Positions 44,172 to 54,011 are shown, counted from the first letter of the stretch. The stretch: DNA of 64,000 nt from G038396625 sp038396625 (GCA_038396625.1 CP121688.1:434001-498000); one strand, 5' to 3'. Made by a program: numbers and translations. Notes: a model not told the origin generated them from the letters alone.

Positions 44172-44425
44172 TGGAAGAAAACTTTTTTCTAATCCAAAAA
44201 TAACCATAGATGCTTTATCGCATAATTGAGGCAAAACTGACGAAAAATAACACTATAAAAAGATCAAAGCAAGAGTTAGAAATAGGGTAACAAATGAGAT
44301 TAGGGACACGATGTGGAAGGTGGACATTAGGCTTCTTTCAAAAATACTTGACACGACATAAAATCGATCTAATACAATCCACTAACTGCTAACCCTTAAC
44401 ATCACCACGGAAGGAGGAAATCAAC

Positions 44426-45136
44426 ATGCGAAAAATATTATTATTTACCAGTATTTTATGTATCATTGCTTTTTTAAGCTTTACCCTATATATTGATAGC
44501 TATTTTAACAAAGGATTTGCTTTGGAAACCTTGTATTGGGGTTCTAGTGGAGCAGATGTACAAAAACTACAAAGCAAGTTAAAGCAATGGGGTTATTATG
44601 ATGGACCCATCGATAGTGTATTTGGTGGAGGAACCTTTGAAGCAGTCAAAGATTTTCAACGAAAAAATGGATTAACACCCGATGGGGTTGTAGGATCTGC
44701 AACGGCAGAAAAATTAGGCTTTCCTGTAAAGAAAGGAACGGACCAGGGGGCAGACTATAAGTCCAGCGGACAAGGAAACACAAGGAATGACGAGGTAGAA
44801 TTATTGGCAAAAGCCATAACCGGTGAAGCAAGAGGAGAACCTTACATAGGTCAAGTGGCAGTAGGCGCCGTAGTTTTAAATAGAACAAGACATCCGTCCT
44901 TTCCAAATACCATTGCAGGAGTAATTTATCAACCAGGGGCATTTACTGCGGTAAGTGATGGACAAATTAATTTACCTGCTGATGAGAGCTGTAGGAAAGC
45001 AGCACGAGATGCATTAAATGGATGGGACCCTACGGGAGGCTGCAGATACTATTGGAATCCTGCTACTGCAACAAGCAAGTGGATTTGGTCTCGAACAGTG
45101 ATCAAAAAAATAGGAAAACATTGGTTTGGAAACTAA
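44426..45136 (+). CDS. sleB: Spore cortex-lytic enzyme SleB
   Basis: 236 aa, start ATG 44426 behind GGAAGGAGGA. Signal/anchor helix (about residues 5-25), peptidoglycan-binding domain (about 35-90: GSSGADVQKLQSKLKQWGYYDGPID, GGGTFEAVKDFQ), then the hydrolase_2 catalytic domain (about 120-236: AKAITGEARGEPYIGQVAVGAVVLNR, with the Glu of the ITGEARGE motif as the expected catalytic residue). A lytic transglycosylase that degrades muramic-delta-lactam cortex on germination. Its partner ypeB starts 17 bp later, as in Bacillus. Confidence 0.95.
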   Translation: MRKILLFTSILCIIAFLSFTLYIDSYFNKGFALETLYWGSSGADVQKLQSKLKQWGYYDGPIDSVFGGGTFEAVKDFQRKNGLTPDGVVGSATAEKLGFPVKKGTDQGADYKSSGQGNTRNDEVELLAKAITGEARGEPYIGQVAVGAVVLNRTRHPSFPNTIAGVIYQPGAFTAVSDGQINLPADESCRKAARDALNGWDPTGGCRYYWNPATATSKWIWSRTVIKKIGKHWFGN

Positions 45137-45153
45137 TAGAGGAGGTGAGAGAA

Positions 45154-46521
45154 ATGAATAAAAGAAGAATCATTCCCATCTTACTTGCTATTGCCTTGGT
45201 TGCCGTGGGGGGATGGGGATATAATCAATATCAGGAGAAAAATCAGTACTATACATTTTTGGACAATCAGTTCCAAAGAATGTATTACGATTTAATGGGA
45301 AGTGTAGAGACCATTACAACAGATTTATCCAAGCTGATGGTATCTTCTCAAAAGAAAGAAAATATGATTTTATATTCTAATATATGGCAAAATGCATACA
45401 ATGCCCAAGAAAAACTATCCCAATTACCTATCAGACATGGAGATATCACAAAAATAGAAAAGTTTTTGAACCAATTAGGGGACTATACCTTTGCCATGGC
45501 ACAAAGGGATATACAAGGGGAGCCCTTAGGAGATAAGGAAATTGACAACCTAGAGAAGCTCCATAATTACGCCATGGAACTATCCCAGGATCTTCATGAT
45601 TTACAGAAAGATGCTTTGAAGGGAACGGTATGGAAGGGGGAGCTGCGAAAAGAGGCAAGCAAAAAACTCAATCAAGAAGCAGAAGAAACCAATCCGATAC
45701 AAGCCAAATTTAGAAAATTTGAAGAAAGAATGGTTGAATACCCAGAATTAATTTATGATGGCCCCTTTTCTGAGCATGTGATTGAAGGAATGCGCCCTAG
45801 ACTGCAAGGAGCAAAGATTTCCCAGGAGCAGGCAGAAAAAAAAGTGATAGAATTTTTAGGGGGAGGAAAAGTCGATAAGGTAGAAAAAATTACCAACGGG
45901 CAAGGAAGAATTGATACCTACAGCTTTGAAGTAATCCCAGAAAATCAACAAAAAGGAAAGGGAAATCCTGTATATATTGATATCAGCCAAAGAAATGGAT
46001 ATGTGGTATGGCTGCTAAACAATCGGGAGGTCAATAAAACCAATATTTCAGCCAAACAAGCGGTAAAACATGGAAATAAATTTTTAGAAGAGAAAAACTT
46101 TAAGAATATGGTTCCTACTTATACTCTTCGTTATGATGGGGTCGTGCTTATAAACTATGCCTATAAACAAGACGATGTTATAATGTATCCTGATCTCATT
46201 AAAGTAAAAGTAGCCTTAGACAATGGAGAAGTGGTGGGATTTGATGCGAGCCATTATTTGACAACCAATTATAAAAGGGATATACATAAACCCAAAATAA
46301 CACCAGAAGAGGCGCGAGAAAAAGTGAGTGTCCGGGCAAACGTGGAAAAAGATCCACAGCTTTGTATCATCCCTACCAGTTCCTTTGGAGAAATCTACTG
46401 TTACGAATTCGAGGCAACTTATAAAGGAGACAAATTCTTAATCTATATCAATGCCGATACAGGACAAGAAGAAAAAATTCTCAAAACCGTCAAAAGCGAA
46501 AATGGAACTTTGATGATATAA
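45154..46521 (+). CDS. ypeB: Germination protein YpeB
   Basis: 455 aa from ATG 45154 with GGAGGTGAG; the longer frame runs back through sleB and is not used. N-terminal membrane helix (IIPILLAIALVAVGGWG), helical YpeB domain (about residues 30-200) and PepSY-type repeats (ISQEQAEKKVIEFLGGGKVDK; ISAKQAVKHGNKFL; ITPEEAREKVSVRA). YpeB stabilises and localises SleB in the spore. Standard length and operon position. Confidence 0.95.
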   Translation: MNKRRIIPILLAIALVAVGGWGYNQYQEKNQYYTFLDNQFQRMYYDLMGSVETITTDLSKLMVSSQKKENMILYSNIWQNAYNAQEKLSQLPIRHGDITKIEKFLNQLGDYTFAMAQRDIQGEPLGDKEIDNLEKLHNYAMELSQDLHDLQKDALKGTVWKGELRKEASKKLNQEAEETNPIQAKFRKFEERMVEYPELIYDGPFSEHVIEGMRPRLQGAKISQEQAEKKVIEFLGGGKVDKVEKITNGQGRIDTYSFEVIPENQQKGKGNPVYIDISQRNGYVVWLLNNREVNKTNISAKQAVKHGNKFLEEKNFKNMVPTYTLRYDGVVLINYAYKQDDVIMYPDLIKVKVALDNGEVVGFDASHYLTTNYKRDIHKPKITPEEAREKVSVRANVEKDPQLCIIPTSSFGEIYCYEFEATYKGDKFLIYINADTGQEEKILKTVKSENGTLMI

Positions 46522-46532
46522 GGATCTGTTTT

Positions 46533-46572
46533 ATAATGCTGAAGGAATGTATGATTCTTCAGCATTATTTTT
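46533..46572 (+). terminator. Terminator after ypeB
   Basis: Stem AATGCTGAAG / CTTCAGCATT with loop and T-rich tail. Confidence 0.85.
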
Positions 46573-46702
46573 ATTCAAAGCTGTAGATGATTATGCCGAC
46601 CCAATCCTTCTGCCTTTACGGAATATTTCCCTCCATCTTGATTAATAATTTTGTTACGTATAGAATATTAATGAAGTAAACAATAAATTGGGGGTTGAAT
46701 GA

Positions 46703-47812
46703 ATGGGTAAAAAAATAAAGGTAGCTATTGTATTTGGCGGAAAATCTGGCGAGCATGAAGTTTCCTTGATGTCAGCCACTTCTGTAATCAAAGCCATTGA
46801 TAAAGAAAAATATGAAGTAATACTCATTGGTATTACAAAAAAAGGAAACTGGATGTTATATGATGGACCTATAGAGAAAATTGAGTCTGGTGAATGGGAA
46901 GAAATTGCCAATAAACTTTTAAAAGAAAATCCAAAGGAAAATATATTTTCAGTTATTCCATTGGGTGGAGAAAATACATCTTCTGCAGGTCATCCAATAC
47001 CCCCGAATCTGGCAGAAAAAATTGATGTAATTTTTCCAGTGCTTCATGGACCCCACGGAGAAGATGGAACCATTCAAGGACTTTTTGAAATGGCAGATAT
47101 CCCCTATGTAGGTGCTGGCGTATTGGCTTCAGCTGTGGGAATGGATAAAGTCTTTACAAAAAGAATCTTTGAAAAAGTTGAATTACCCATGGGAAAATAT
47201 ATCGTAGTAATGCGGAAAAAATTTAGAGAAAATAAGGAAGGGTATATCGCCCTTATCGAACAAAATTTTCAGTATCCGGTTTTTCTAAAGCCTGCTAATT
47301 TAGGGTCAAGTGTAGGGATTACAAAAGCCCATAATCGAAGGGAATTACTTCACGGTCTGGAAGAAGCCGCAAAGTATGACAGAAAGATATTGGTAGAAGA
47401 ATTTATTGATTGTAGGGAAATCGAATGTGCCGTACTAGGGAATGACGGCCCGATTGCTTCAGTGCCAGGAGAAATATTACCATCAAAAGAATTTTACGAT
47501 TATCATGCAAAATATTTTGATGATGGAAAATCCAAATTAATGATTCCCGCAGAGATTCCACAAGAAAAAGCCGAAGAAATTAGAGATATGGCTGTAAAAG
47601 CTTATAAAGCCATAGATTGTACAGGACTCGCTAGGGTTGACTTTTTTCTTCATAAAGATACAATGAAAGTATATATCAATGAAATTAATACCATGCCAGG
47701 ATTTACAAAATATAGTATGTATCCTTTGCTATGGGAGGCCACTGGTCTTACCTATGATCAATTAATTGATAAATTGATTCAACTGGCCATAGAAAGATAT
47801 GAAGATCAATAA
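46703..47812 (+). CDS. ddl: D-alanine-D-alanine ligase
   Basis: 369 aa, start ATG 46703. ATP-grasp enzyme joining two D-alanines for peptidoglycan: GGKSGEHEVSL at the N-terminus (about residue 12), FPVLHGPHGEDGTIQG (about 112), KPANLGSSVGI (about 197) and NEINTMPGFT (about 333). The insertion after residue 70 (NPKENIFSVIPLGGENTSS) makes it longer than the minimal form, as in VanA-like/clostridial Ddl. The weak ribosome site (GGGGGTTGA) may limit expression. A TTAG-type repeat follows. Confidence 0.95.
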   Translation: MGKKIKVAIVFGGKSGEHEVSLMSATSVIKAIDKEKYEVILIGITKKGNWMLYDGPIEKIESGEWEEIANKLLKENPKENIFSVIPLGGENTSSAGHPIPPNLAEKIDVIFPVLHGPHGEDGTIQGLFEMADIPYVGAGVLASAVGMDKVFTKRIFEKVELPMGKYIVVMRKKFRENKEGYIALIEQNFQYPVFLKPANLGSSVGITKAHNRRELLHGLEEAAKYDRKILVEEFIDCREIECAVLGNDGPIASVPGEILPSKEFYDYHAKYFDDGKSKLMIPAEIPQEKAEEIRDMAVKAYKAIDCTGLARVDFFLHKDTMKVYINEINTMPGFTKYSMYPLLWEATGLTYDQLIDKLIQLAIERYEDQ

Positions 47813-47910
47813 CGTTAGGGGTTAGTCGTTAGTGGTTGTCGGAGAAGTTTTATAGCATATCTTTTGTTTCTATGGTTTGGACGACTAATAACTAATAACT
47901 CACGACTAAC
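47813..47910. repeat. TTAG-type hairpin repeat after ddl
   Basis: Begins directly after the ddl stop. Left units CGTTAGGGGTTAGTCGTTAGT; right units GACTAATAACTAATAACT and ACGACTAAC; about 40 bases between. Starts 0 bp after the stop and ends 18 bp before the next gene. Confidence 0.7.
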
Positions 47911-47927
47911 AAGAACGAGGTGCGCAA

Positions 47928-48344
47928 ATGAAAAATGTTATGCTGAAAATAGAAGGAACACAAAAAAGCGTGGATGGAGAAGAAAATGTCATTGAATTAA
48001 CCACAGAGGGGAAACTATACGAAAAAGGCAGTACGGTGTACCTAGTTTATGAGGAAACAGAAGTATCGGGAATGGAAGGCTGTACTACTACGGTTAAACT
48101 TACAAAAGACAAAGTGTCCATGAAAAGATTTGGTACATCGAATTCAGAAATTGTATTTGAAAAGGGAAGAAGATATGAAACGAACTATAATACACCCTAT
48201 GGAAATTTTGATATGCAAGTAGTAACAAAGGAAATCGACTATGCCATTACTGACGCTAAAAAAGGTCATATACAGATCGATTATCATATAAACCTACAGG
48301 GAGTTGCAGAAAGCAGCAATAAACTAAAAATAAGGATTATGTAA
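47928..48344 (+). CDS. DUF1934 (YwiB-like) beta-barrel protein
   Basis: 138 aa, start ATG 47928 with ACGAGGTG. Short, all-beta composition with KRFGTSNSEIVFEKGRRYETNYNTPYGNFDMQV, typical of the DUF1934/YwiB family of lipocalin-like proteins common in Firmicutes. It follows ddl with only a repeat between. Function unknown. Confidence 0.85.
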   Translation: MKNVMLKIEGTQKSVDGEENVIELTTEGKLYEKGSTVYLVYEETEVSGMEGCTTTVKLTKDKVSMKRFGTSNSEIVFEKGRRYETNYNTPYGNFDMQVVTKEIDYAITDAKKGHIQIDYHINLQGVAESSNKLKIRIM

Positions 48345-48387
48345 AGGCAGATAGAATAGATAAATGCCAAAACGATGAATGATGAAC

Positions 48388-48421
48388 AAAATAAAGCAGC
48401 CAATCGCTGCCTTTATTTTTA
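48388..48421 (+). terminator. Terminator after the DUF1934 gene
   Basis: Stem AAATAAAGCAGC / GCTGCCTTTATTT with T5 tail. Confidence 0.8.
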
Positions 48422-48571
48422 TAGAGAATGAAGTAATGTAAAGGTATAGAGAGATACCCAAAATACAAGTTACTAAGAATTTTGAACACCAGAAAAGAAT
48501 TTTGATTTTCAGATAGGTGACAAAAAACTGGCACTTACTGATTAAAATTTGGCATTGGGGAGGTGATATAC

Positions 48572-49978
48572 TTGGAAATGATTTTTTCAAGACAAAATAT
48601 AGAAATTATTTTAGATTATATTGGAGAAGGGGTTCAAATTATTGATGTGAGAGGAAGGATTATTTATTACAATAAAGCGGTGGCAGAGCTAGATCATATC
48701 AATGGTGAAGAGGCATTAGGAAAACATGTCTTAGAGGTTTACCCTTCTTTACTGCCAGAGACCAGCACCTTATTAAAGGCGATAGAAACGGGTATGGCTA
48801 CCTTAAATAAACAGCAAACCTTTGTGAACTACAAAGGAAAAAAGATTACCACCATGAATTCCTCCTTCCCCATTAAAGCAAGATCCAAAATCATCGGTGC
48901 CATAGAGATATCTAGAAATATTACAGAGGTAAAGGAATTATCCGAAAGGGTTGTAGAACTGCAAGAAAAGCTGTTTTATAAAGGCAAGGATAGAAAAAGC
49001 AAAAACTTGAAGGATGGGGCACGGTATACCTTTGTAGACATTATTGGACGAAGTGATAAGATTATGAAGGCAAAAAAACTGGCAATGAAGGCTGCACAAA
49101 CGAATTCACCGGTTTTGATCTATGGAGAGACAGGTACTGGAAAAGAGTTGTTTGTACATGCCATCCATGCTGCCAGTGATCGAAGAGACAAGCCTTTTAT
49201 TGCACAGAATTGTGGGGCACTGCCAGCTACTTTGTTAGAAAGTATTTTGTTTGGTACCGTAAGAGGCAGCTTTACAGGGGCAGATGATCGTGCTGGATTA
49301 TTTGAGTTGGCGAATGGAGGCACCTTATTTTTAGACGAAATTAACTCTATGCCCATCGAGCTGCAGGTCAAATTATTGAGGGTATTGCAAGATGGCTCAA
49401 TTCGGCGGGTAGGAGATATAAAAACCAGACAAGTAGATGTACGAATTATGGCAGCCAGCAACGAAGATCCATTGATTGCCGTAGAGAATAAGCAGTTAAG
49501 AAGAGATCTCTATTATCGACTCAATGTGGTTCCTTTGATTATTCCTGACCTCAAAGAGAGAAAAGAAGATATTCCATTACTTACCGAATATTTTGTGGAC
49601 AAATTTAATGATAAGCTGAACAAAACCGTCAAATCTGTATCCCAAGAGGTTTTGGATATTTTCCACGAATATGACTGGAAGGGAAACGTGAGAGAATTAG
49701 AGCATATCATCGAAGGTGCCATGAATTTAATGGATGGAGATCAAATTACAGTAGATTGTTTGCCGATGCATTTCGAGAAATATTATAAACACACTAACAA
49801 AACAGAGATTGACATTGAAAATACCCCATTAAACACAGCGTTAGAAAACTTGGAAATAAAGATGATTCGAAATGCATTAGAACAATGGGACGGCAATATA
49901 AGTCATGCGGCGGAGAGCTTGGATATACCAAGACAGACCCTGCAATACAAAATGAAAAAATATGGACTGACAAAATAA
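48572..49978 (+). CDS. Sigma-54-dependent PAS-domain activator, probable regulator of the lysine operon
   Basis: 468 aa from TTG 48572 (GGGGAGGTG upstream; GTG 48563 is an alternative). PAS domain about residues 5-115 (LDYIGEGVQIIDVRGRIIYYNKA), AAA+ core about 150-385 with Walker A GETGTGKELF, the sigma-54 loop as GSFTGAD (usual GAFTGA) and FLDEINS, then a Fis-type helix-turn-helix (HAAESLDIPRQTLQYKM). Such proteins activate sigma-54 polymerase after sensing a metabolite. A consensus -24/-12 promoter lies 200 bp downstream, before kdd, so the kam cluster is its likely target. It may also control the thiolase at 8490. Confidence 0.93.
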   Translation: MEMIFSRQNIEIILDYIGEGVQIIDVRGRIIYYNKAVAELDHINGEEALGKHVLEVYPSLLPETSTLLKAIETGMATLNKQQTFVNYKGKKITTMNSSFPIKARSKIIGAIEISRNITEVKELSERVVELQEKLFYKGKDRKSKNLKDGARYTFVDIIGRSDKIMKAKKLAMKAAQTNSPVLIYGETGTGKELFVHAIHAASDRRDKPFIAQNCGALPATLLESILFGTVRGSFTGADDRAGLFELANGGTLFLDEINSMPIELQVKLLRVLQDGSIRRVGDIKTRQVDVRIMAASNEDPLIAVENKQLRRDLYYRLNVVPLIIPDLKERKEDIPLLTEYFVDKFNDKLNKTVKSVSQEVLDIFHEYDWKGNVRELEHIIEGAMNLMDGDQITVDCLPMHFEKYYKHTNKTEIDIENTPLNTALENLEIKMIRNALEQWDGNISHAAESLDIPRQTLQYKMKKYGLTK

Positions 49979-50093
49979 CTTTCTAGAGGGGTGCTTAAAA
50001 TTGGGCGCCTATTTGGAAAAATATCTTTGTGAGTTCTTTTTTTTAGAAGATGAAAGAAAAAAATATATAGTTTTATAATTGGGGAAAAAAATG

Positions 50094-50120
50094 AGAAACC
50101 CTTGTTTTGCAAAGGTTTTC
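50094..50120. promoter_or_regulatory. Imperfect inverted repeat upstream of the kdd promoter
   Basis: GAAACCCTTG-TTTTG-CAAAGGTTTTC, 60 bp before the -24 element. It could be the activator's binding site or the terminator of the activator gene. Confidence 0.4.
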
Positions 50121-50178
50121 CCTAAATACAAATGACATAAAAAAAAATTTGGCGTGCATATAGAAAATAAAATGTTTT

Positions 50179-50196
50179 TTGGCACAGGATTTGCAT
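50179..50196 (+). promoter_or_regulatory. Sigma-54 (-24/-12) promoter of the lysine-fermentation operon
   Basis: TTGGCAC-AGGAT-TTGCAT, canonical spacing and both invariant GG and GC. About 115 bp before kdd. Identical in all fixed positions to the thiolase promoter at 8407-8424. Confidence 0.88.
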
Positions 50197-50311
50197 AAAT
50201 AATAACTGAGTTAAAAAAATGTCAATTTGACAAAATGAGACAAAATTTGCTATAGTACCAAACAGTACACAAAAACAATACTTTATTTAAATATTAAGGA
50301 GGAATAAGAAC

Positions 50312-51349
50312 ATGAAAAAAGGATGTCCATATGGAACACACAGAGTAATTGAGCCTGTAGGAGCACTTCCACAGCCAGCAAAGAAGATTGATAACACAAT
50401 GGAGATTTATGACAACGAAATTTTACTAGATGTACAAACATTAAATGTTGACTCTGCAAGTTTTACACAAATTAAAAACCAAGCAGGTGGAGATGTAGAA
50501 AAAATCAAAGAGATCATGAAGGGAATCGTTGCAGAAAGAGGAAAGCATCAAAACCCAGTAACAGGTTCAGGTGGAATGTTAATCGGAACGGTTGAAAAAA
50601 TCGGACCTGCACTAGAAGGTAAAACAGACCTAAAAGTAGGTGACAAAATTGCAACACTTGTATCTCTTTCATTAACACCATTAAGAATTGATGAAATCGT
50701 AGAAGTAAGAAAAAACATTGACCAAGTAGATATTAAAGGAAAAGCGATCTTATTCGAAAGTGGTATCTATGCTGTATTGCCAGCTGATATTCCAGAAAAC
50801 CTTGCACTTTCTGCACTAGACGTAGCAGGTGCTCCAGCACAAACTGCAAAGCTTGTAAAACCAGGAGATACTGTATTAGTAATCGGTGGTGCTGGTAAGT
50901 CTGGTATGTTATGCTGCTATGAAGCAAAAAGAAGAGCAGGCGTAACAGGTAAAGTGATTTGCTTAAGCCACAGCGAAGGTAGTATAGAAAGAGCAAAAAG
51001 CGTAAATATTGCAGATGAGTATATTGTAGCAGATGCAACAAAACCTGTTGAAGTAATGGAAAAAGTTGCTGCTGCAACAAACGGACAAATGGCTGACGTA
51101 ACCATCAATAACGTAAATATTCCAGATACAGAAATGACAAGTATCTTATCTACAAAAAATGACGGATTAATCTACTTCTTCAGTATGGCAACAAGCTTTA
51201 CAAAGGCTGCATTAGGAGCTGAAGGTGTTGGTTCAGACGTTACAATGATCGTAGGAAATGGATATACAAAAGGTCATGCAGAAATTACACTACAAATTAT
51301 GAGAGAAAGTGAAGAATTAAGAAAACTTTACGAAGAACTTTACGCATAA
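50312..51349 (+). CDS. kdd: L-erythro-3,5-diaminohexanoate dehydrogenase
   Basis: 345 aa, start ATG 50312 with AAGGAGGA. Oxidises 3,5-diaminohexanoate to 5-amino-3-oxohexanoate with NAD, the third step of lysine fermentation. The N-terminus KKGCPYGTHRVIEP is characteristic of Kdd; a Rossmann motif VIGGAGKSGML is at about residue 191. First gene after the sigma-54 promoter and followed by kamA. The A/T-ending codon choice is highly uniform, as in highly expressed genes. kce and kal, which act after Kdd, are not nearby. Confidence 0.93.
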   Translation: MKKGCPYGTHRVIEPVGALPQPAKKIDNTMEIYDNEILLDVQTLNVDSASFTQIKNQAGGDVEKIKEIMKGIVAERGKHQNPVTGSGGMLIGTVEKIGPALEGKTDLKVGDKIATLVSLSLTPLRIDEIVEVRKNIDQVDIKGKAILFESGIYAVLPADIPENLALSALDVAGAPAQTAKLVKPGDTVLVIGGAGKSGMLCCYEAKRRAGVTGKVICLSHSEGSIERAKSVNIADEYIVADATKPVEVMEKVAAATNGQMADVTINNVNIPDTEMTSILSTKNDGLIYFFSMATSFTKAALGAEGVGSDVTMIVGNGYTKGHAEITLQIMRESEELRKLYEELYA

Positions 51350-51385
51350 ACTTTATTTAAATGAAATGGCATATAGACTTGTGAT

Positions 51386-51535
51386 TGAGGAATTTTATTG
51401 ATCGTGTTGCTAGATTTCGTACAGATCTGTAGCAAAGTGCGTAGGGTCGTATGAATATACGATCGACCATGATATATATGATAATGATAAACGGACGTAT
51501 TGCCATACATCCCTACAATAATTCTCAATCGTGGT
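51386..51535. repeat. Degenerate nested inverted repeat between kdd and kamA
   Basis: Outer arms TTGTGATTGAGGAATT (left) and AATTCTCAATCGTGGTG (right, 51519 on) pair across about 125 bp. Inner arms include CGTAGGG / CCCTAC and TCGTATGAATATACGA. The layout resembles a decayed palindromic MITE/REP-like element. It could also act as an mRNA processing structure. Confidence 0.5.
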
Positions 51536-51587
51536 GTCGCTCCGTATCACGTGCATATTAACCTAAAAAAACAGGAGGTTTTTGAAT

Positions 51588-52841
51588 ATGAGACATTTTA
51601 GAGACATAGAGCTTTGGAAAGATGTAACCGATGAGCAGTGGAATGACTGGCACTGGCAAGTAAGAAACAGAATTTCAACTTTAGAAGATTTAAAGAAAGT
51701 AATTAATCTTACTCCATCAGAAGAAGAAGGAATTATCGAATCTTTAAAAACTTTAAGAATGGGAATTACACCATACTATGCATCTTTAATGGACAAAGAA
51801 GATCCAAACTGTCCTGTAAGAAAGCAAGCAGTACCAACATTATACGAAACACACAAAAGTGAAGCCGATATGGAAGACCCACTTCATGAGGATGGAGACT
51901 CTCCAGTACCAGGATTAACACATAGATATCCAGACAGAGTACTTCTTTTGATCACAGACATGTGTTCTATGTACTGCCGTCACTGTACAAGAAGAAGATT
52001 TGCAGGTCAAAAAGACGATGCAATGCCATTAGAAAGAATTGACAAGGCAATCGAATACATCAGAAATACACCTGTTGTAAGAGACGTATTATTATCTGGT
52101 GGAGACTGTCTATTAGTAAGCGATGAAACATTAGAATATATCATCAAAAAATTAAGAGAAATTCCACACGTAGAAATCGTGAGATTAGGATCAAGAACAC
52201 CTGTAGTTATGCCACAAAGAATCACACCTGCACTTGTAGACATGATGAAAAAATATCATCCAGTTTGGTTAAATACACATTTCAATCACTCTAAGGAAAT
52301 TACACCTGAAGCAGAAAGAGCATTAAGACTTCTTGCAGATGCAGGGATTCCATTAGGAAACCAATCAGTATTATTAAGAGGTGTAAACGACTGCGTGCAT
52401 ATTATGAGAGACTTAGTACACAAACTTGTTAAAAATAGAGTAAGACCTTATTATATTTATCAGTGTGACCTTTCAATGGGTATCGAGCACTTCAGAACAC
52501 CAGTTTCTAAGGGTATCGAAATCATCGAAGGATTAAGAGGTCATACTTCAGGATATGCAGTACCAACATTTGTTGTAGATGCTCCTGGTGGCGGAGGAAA
52601 AACACCTGTAATGCCTCAATACGTAATTTCACAATCTCCAGAAAGAGTTGTATTAAGAAACTTCGAAGGTGTTATTACAACTTATACGGAACCAGCTCCT
52701 TACAAAGAAGACTGCAACTGCCCAGTATGTAAAGCAGAAAGAGAACACAAAATCACAGGTGTAGGGGGATTACTACAAGGAAATCAAGTTGCCCTTGAGC
52801 CAACAGATTTAGCTAGAAAAACAAGAACACATCACGAGTAG
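51588..52841 (+). CDS. kamA: Lysine 2,3-aminomutase
   Basis: 417 aa from ATG 51588, 10 nt after AGGAGG; TTG 51582 is less likely. Radical SAM, PLP-dependent conversion of L-lysine to L-beta-lysine, first step of lysine fermentation. Iron-sulfur motif CSMYCRHC (about residue 125), SGGDCL, the PLP region GGGKTP (about 337) and C-terminal Cys (DCNCPVCKAE) for zinc are all present. Length is standard. It lies between kdd and kamB with unusual spacing caused by repeat-like DNA on both sides. Confidence 0.96.
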   Translation: MRHFRDIELWKDVTDEQWNDWHWQVRNRISTLEDLKKVINLTPSEEEGIIESLKTLRMGITPYYASLMDKEDPNCPVRKQAVPTLYETHKSEADMEDPLHEDGDSPVPGLTHRYPDRVLLLITDMCSMYCRHCTRRRFAGQKDDAMPLERIDKAIEYIRNTPVVRDVLLSGGDCLLVSDETLEYIIKKLREIPHVEIVRLGSRTPVVMPQRITPALVDMMKKYHPVWLNTHFNHSKEITPEAERALRLLADAGIPLGNQSVLLRGVNDCVHIMRDLVHKLVKNRVRPYYIYQCDLSMGIEHFRTPVSKGIEIIEGLRGHTSGYAVPTFVVDAPGGGGKTPVMPQYVISQSPERVVLRNFEGVITTYTEPAPYKEDCNCPVCKAEREHKITGVGGLLQGNQVALEPTDLARKTRTHHE

Positions 52842-52844
52842 AAA

Positions 52845-52954
52845 GCGTTAGTCGTTAGAAATGAGTCGTTAGTGGCTAATAAGGTTTAGCCCTTAGGTAA
52901 ACAGTTAGTCGTTAGTAGTAGCTAACGACTAACCACTAACGTCAAATGACTAAC
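52845..52954. repeat. TTAG-type hairpin repeat between kamA and kamB
   Basis: Starts 3 bp after the kamA stop. Left units GCGTTAGTCGTTAG and GAGTCGTTAGTGGCTAAT; right units TAACGACTAACCACTAAC and GACTAAC; an extra AGTTAGTCGTTAGTAG copy lies in the centre. Confidence 0.7.
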
Positions 52955-52976
52955 ATTCTAAAAGGAGGATATTCCC

Positions 52977-54011
52977 ATGCAGTTAATGGATCTGATACAG
53001 GACCAATATAAAATTGTTTCCGTAGTAGGTATGGCGAAAAATGCTGGGAAGACAGTGACCCTGAATCAATTGATTGATGAAGCCATGGAAAAGCAAATCC
53101 GAATTGGCATTACCTCCACAGGAAGAGATGGAGAAAGTCAGGATCTTGTGACCAATACGGAAAAGCCCACGATTTATGTAGATGAGGGGACATTGATTGC
53201 AACAACAGAAGGTACCTTTAAATATGCAGAGGCCAAATTAGAAATACTAGAAGTAACAGATTTTAATACTTCCATGGGAAGAATTGTTATCGTGCAAGCG
53301 AAAACTTCAGGGAACGTACAGATTGCAGGACCCAATACAAACCGGGAGGTACGAGAAATTTCCCAAAAGCTTTTACAATATGGAGCAAAACTCGTGATTG
53401 TAGATGGCGCCATAGATCGCATTTCTTCAGCTTCTCCCGCAGTGACCGAAGCCACAATCCTATCTACAGGAGCAGTATTAAGTAGAGATATGAACAAAGT
53501 GATTGAAAAGACCATGCATCAAGTACAACTTTTTTCCTTACCTGAGGTAGAAGATGATCTGATAAAAGATTTGGCAAACAGCATTATTGAAGAAAAAGGC
53601 TACTGTATTATCGATGAAGATAATCAAGTAACAACATTAGAAATCAAAACAGCGTTAAACAGTGGAGAAATTATCGGAAGGGCACTGACCGATACCACAA
53701 AATATGTGGTGATTGGAGGGTCCTTGGTAAGTAATACGCTGAAAAAAATCATTGAGACCACGCGAAAATACAAACAAATTACCTTTATTGTAAAAGATGC
53801 TACAAAAATATTTATTTCTTCAAAGGATTGGTTGTTTTTTAAAAAAGCAGGTGTTCAGATTCAGGTAGTAGAAAAAATTCAACCCTTAGCAGTTACAATT
53901 AATCCCTATGCACCACAGGGGTACTATTATCAACCTGAAGAATTTTTGGCAAAAATGAAGCAATTTTTGAACCCCATTCCTGTTTTTGATGTTGTATTAG
54001 GTGGTGAATAA
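52977..54011 (+). CDS. kamB: KamB, putative lysine 5,6-aminomutase reactivase subunit
   Basis: 344 aa, start ATG 52977 with AAAGGAGGA. Conserved in lysine-fermentation clusters between kamA and kamC. A P-loop-like MAKNAGKTVTL near residue 20 suggests nucleotide binding; the rest has repeated alpha/beta segments (AKLVIVDGAIDRISSASPA). It is proposed with KamC to reactivate the cobalamin enzyme KamDE by exchanging damaged cofactor; that function is inference from context and analogy. KamC starts 3 nt after its stop, so the two are coupled. Confidence 0.8.
   Translation: MQLMDLIQDQYKIVSVVGMAKNAGKTVTLNQLIDEAMEKQIRIGITSTGRDGESQDLVTNTEKPTIYVDEGTLIATTEGTFKYAEAKLEILEVTDFNTSMGRIVIVQAKTSGNVQIAGPNTNREVREISQKLLQYGAKLVIVDGAIDRISSASPAVTEATILSTGAVLSRDMNKVIEKTMHQVQLFSLPEVEDDLIKDLANSIIEEKGYCIIDEDNQVTTLEIKTALNSGEIIGRALTDTTKYVVIGGSLVSNTLKKIIETTRKYKQITFIVKDATKIFISSKDWLFFKKAGVQIQVVEKIQPLAVTINPYAPQGYYYQPEEFLAKMKQFLNPIPVFDVVLGGE

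Noticed and set aside
48530..48560. TGGCAC near 48530 as a third sigma-54 promoter
   Set aside because: The -12 GC is missing at the right spacing (TTACT then GATTA).
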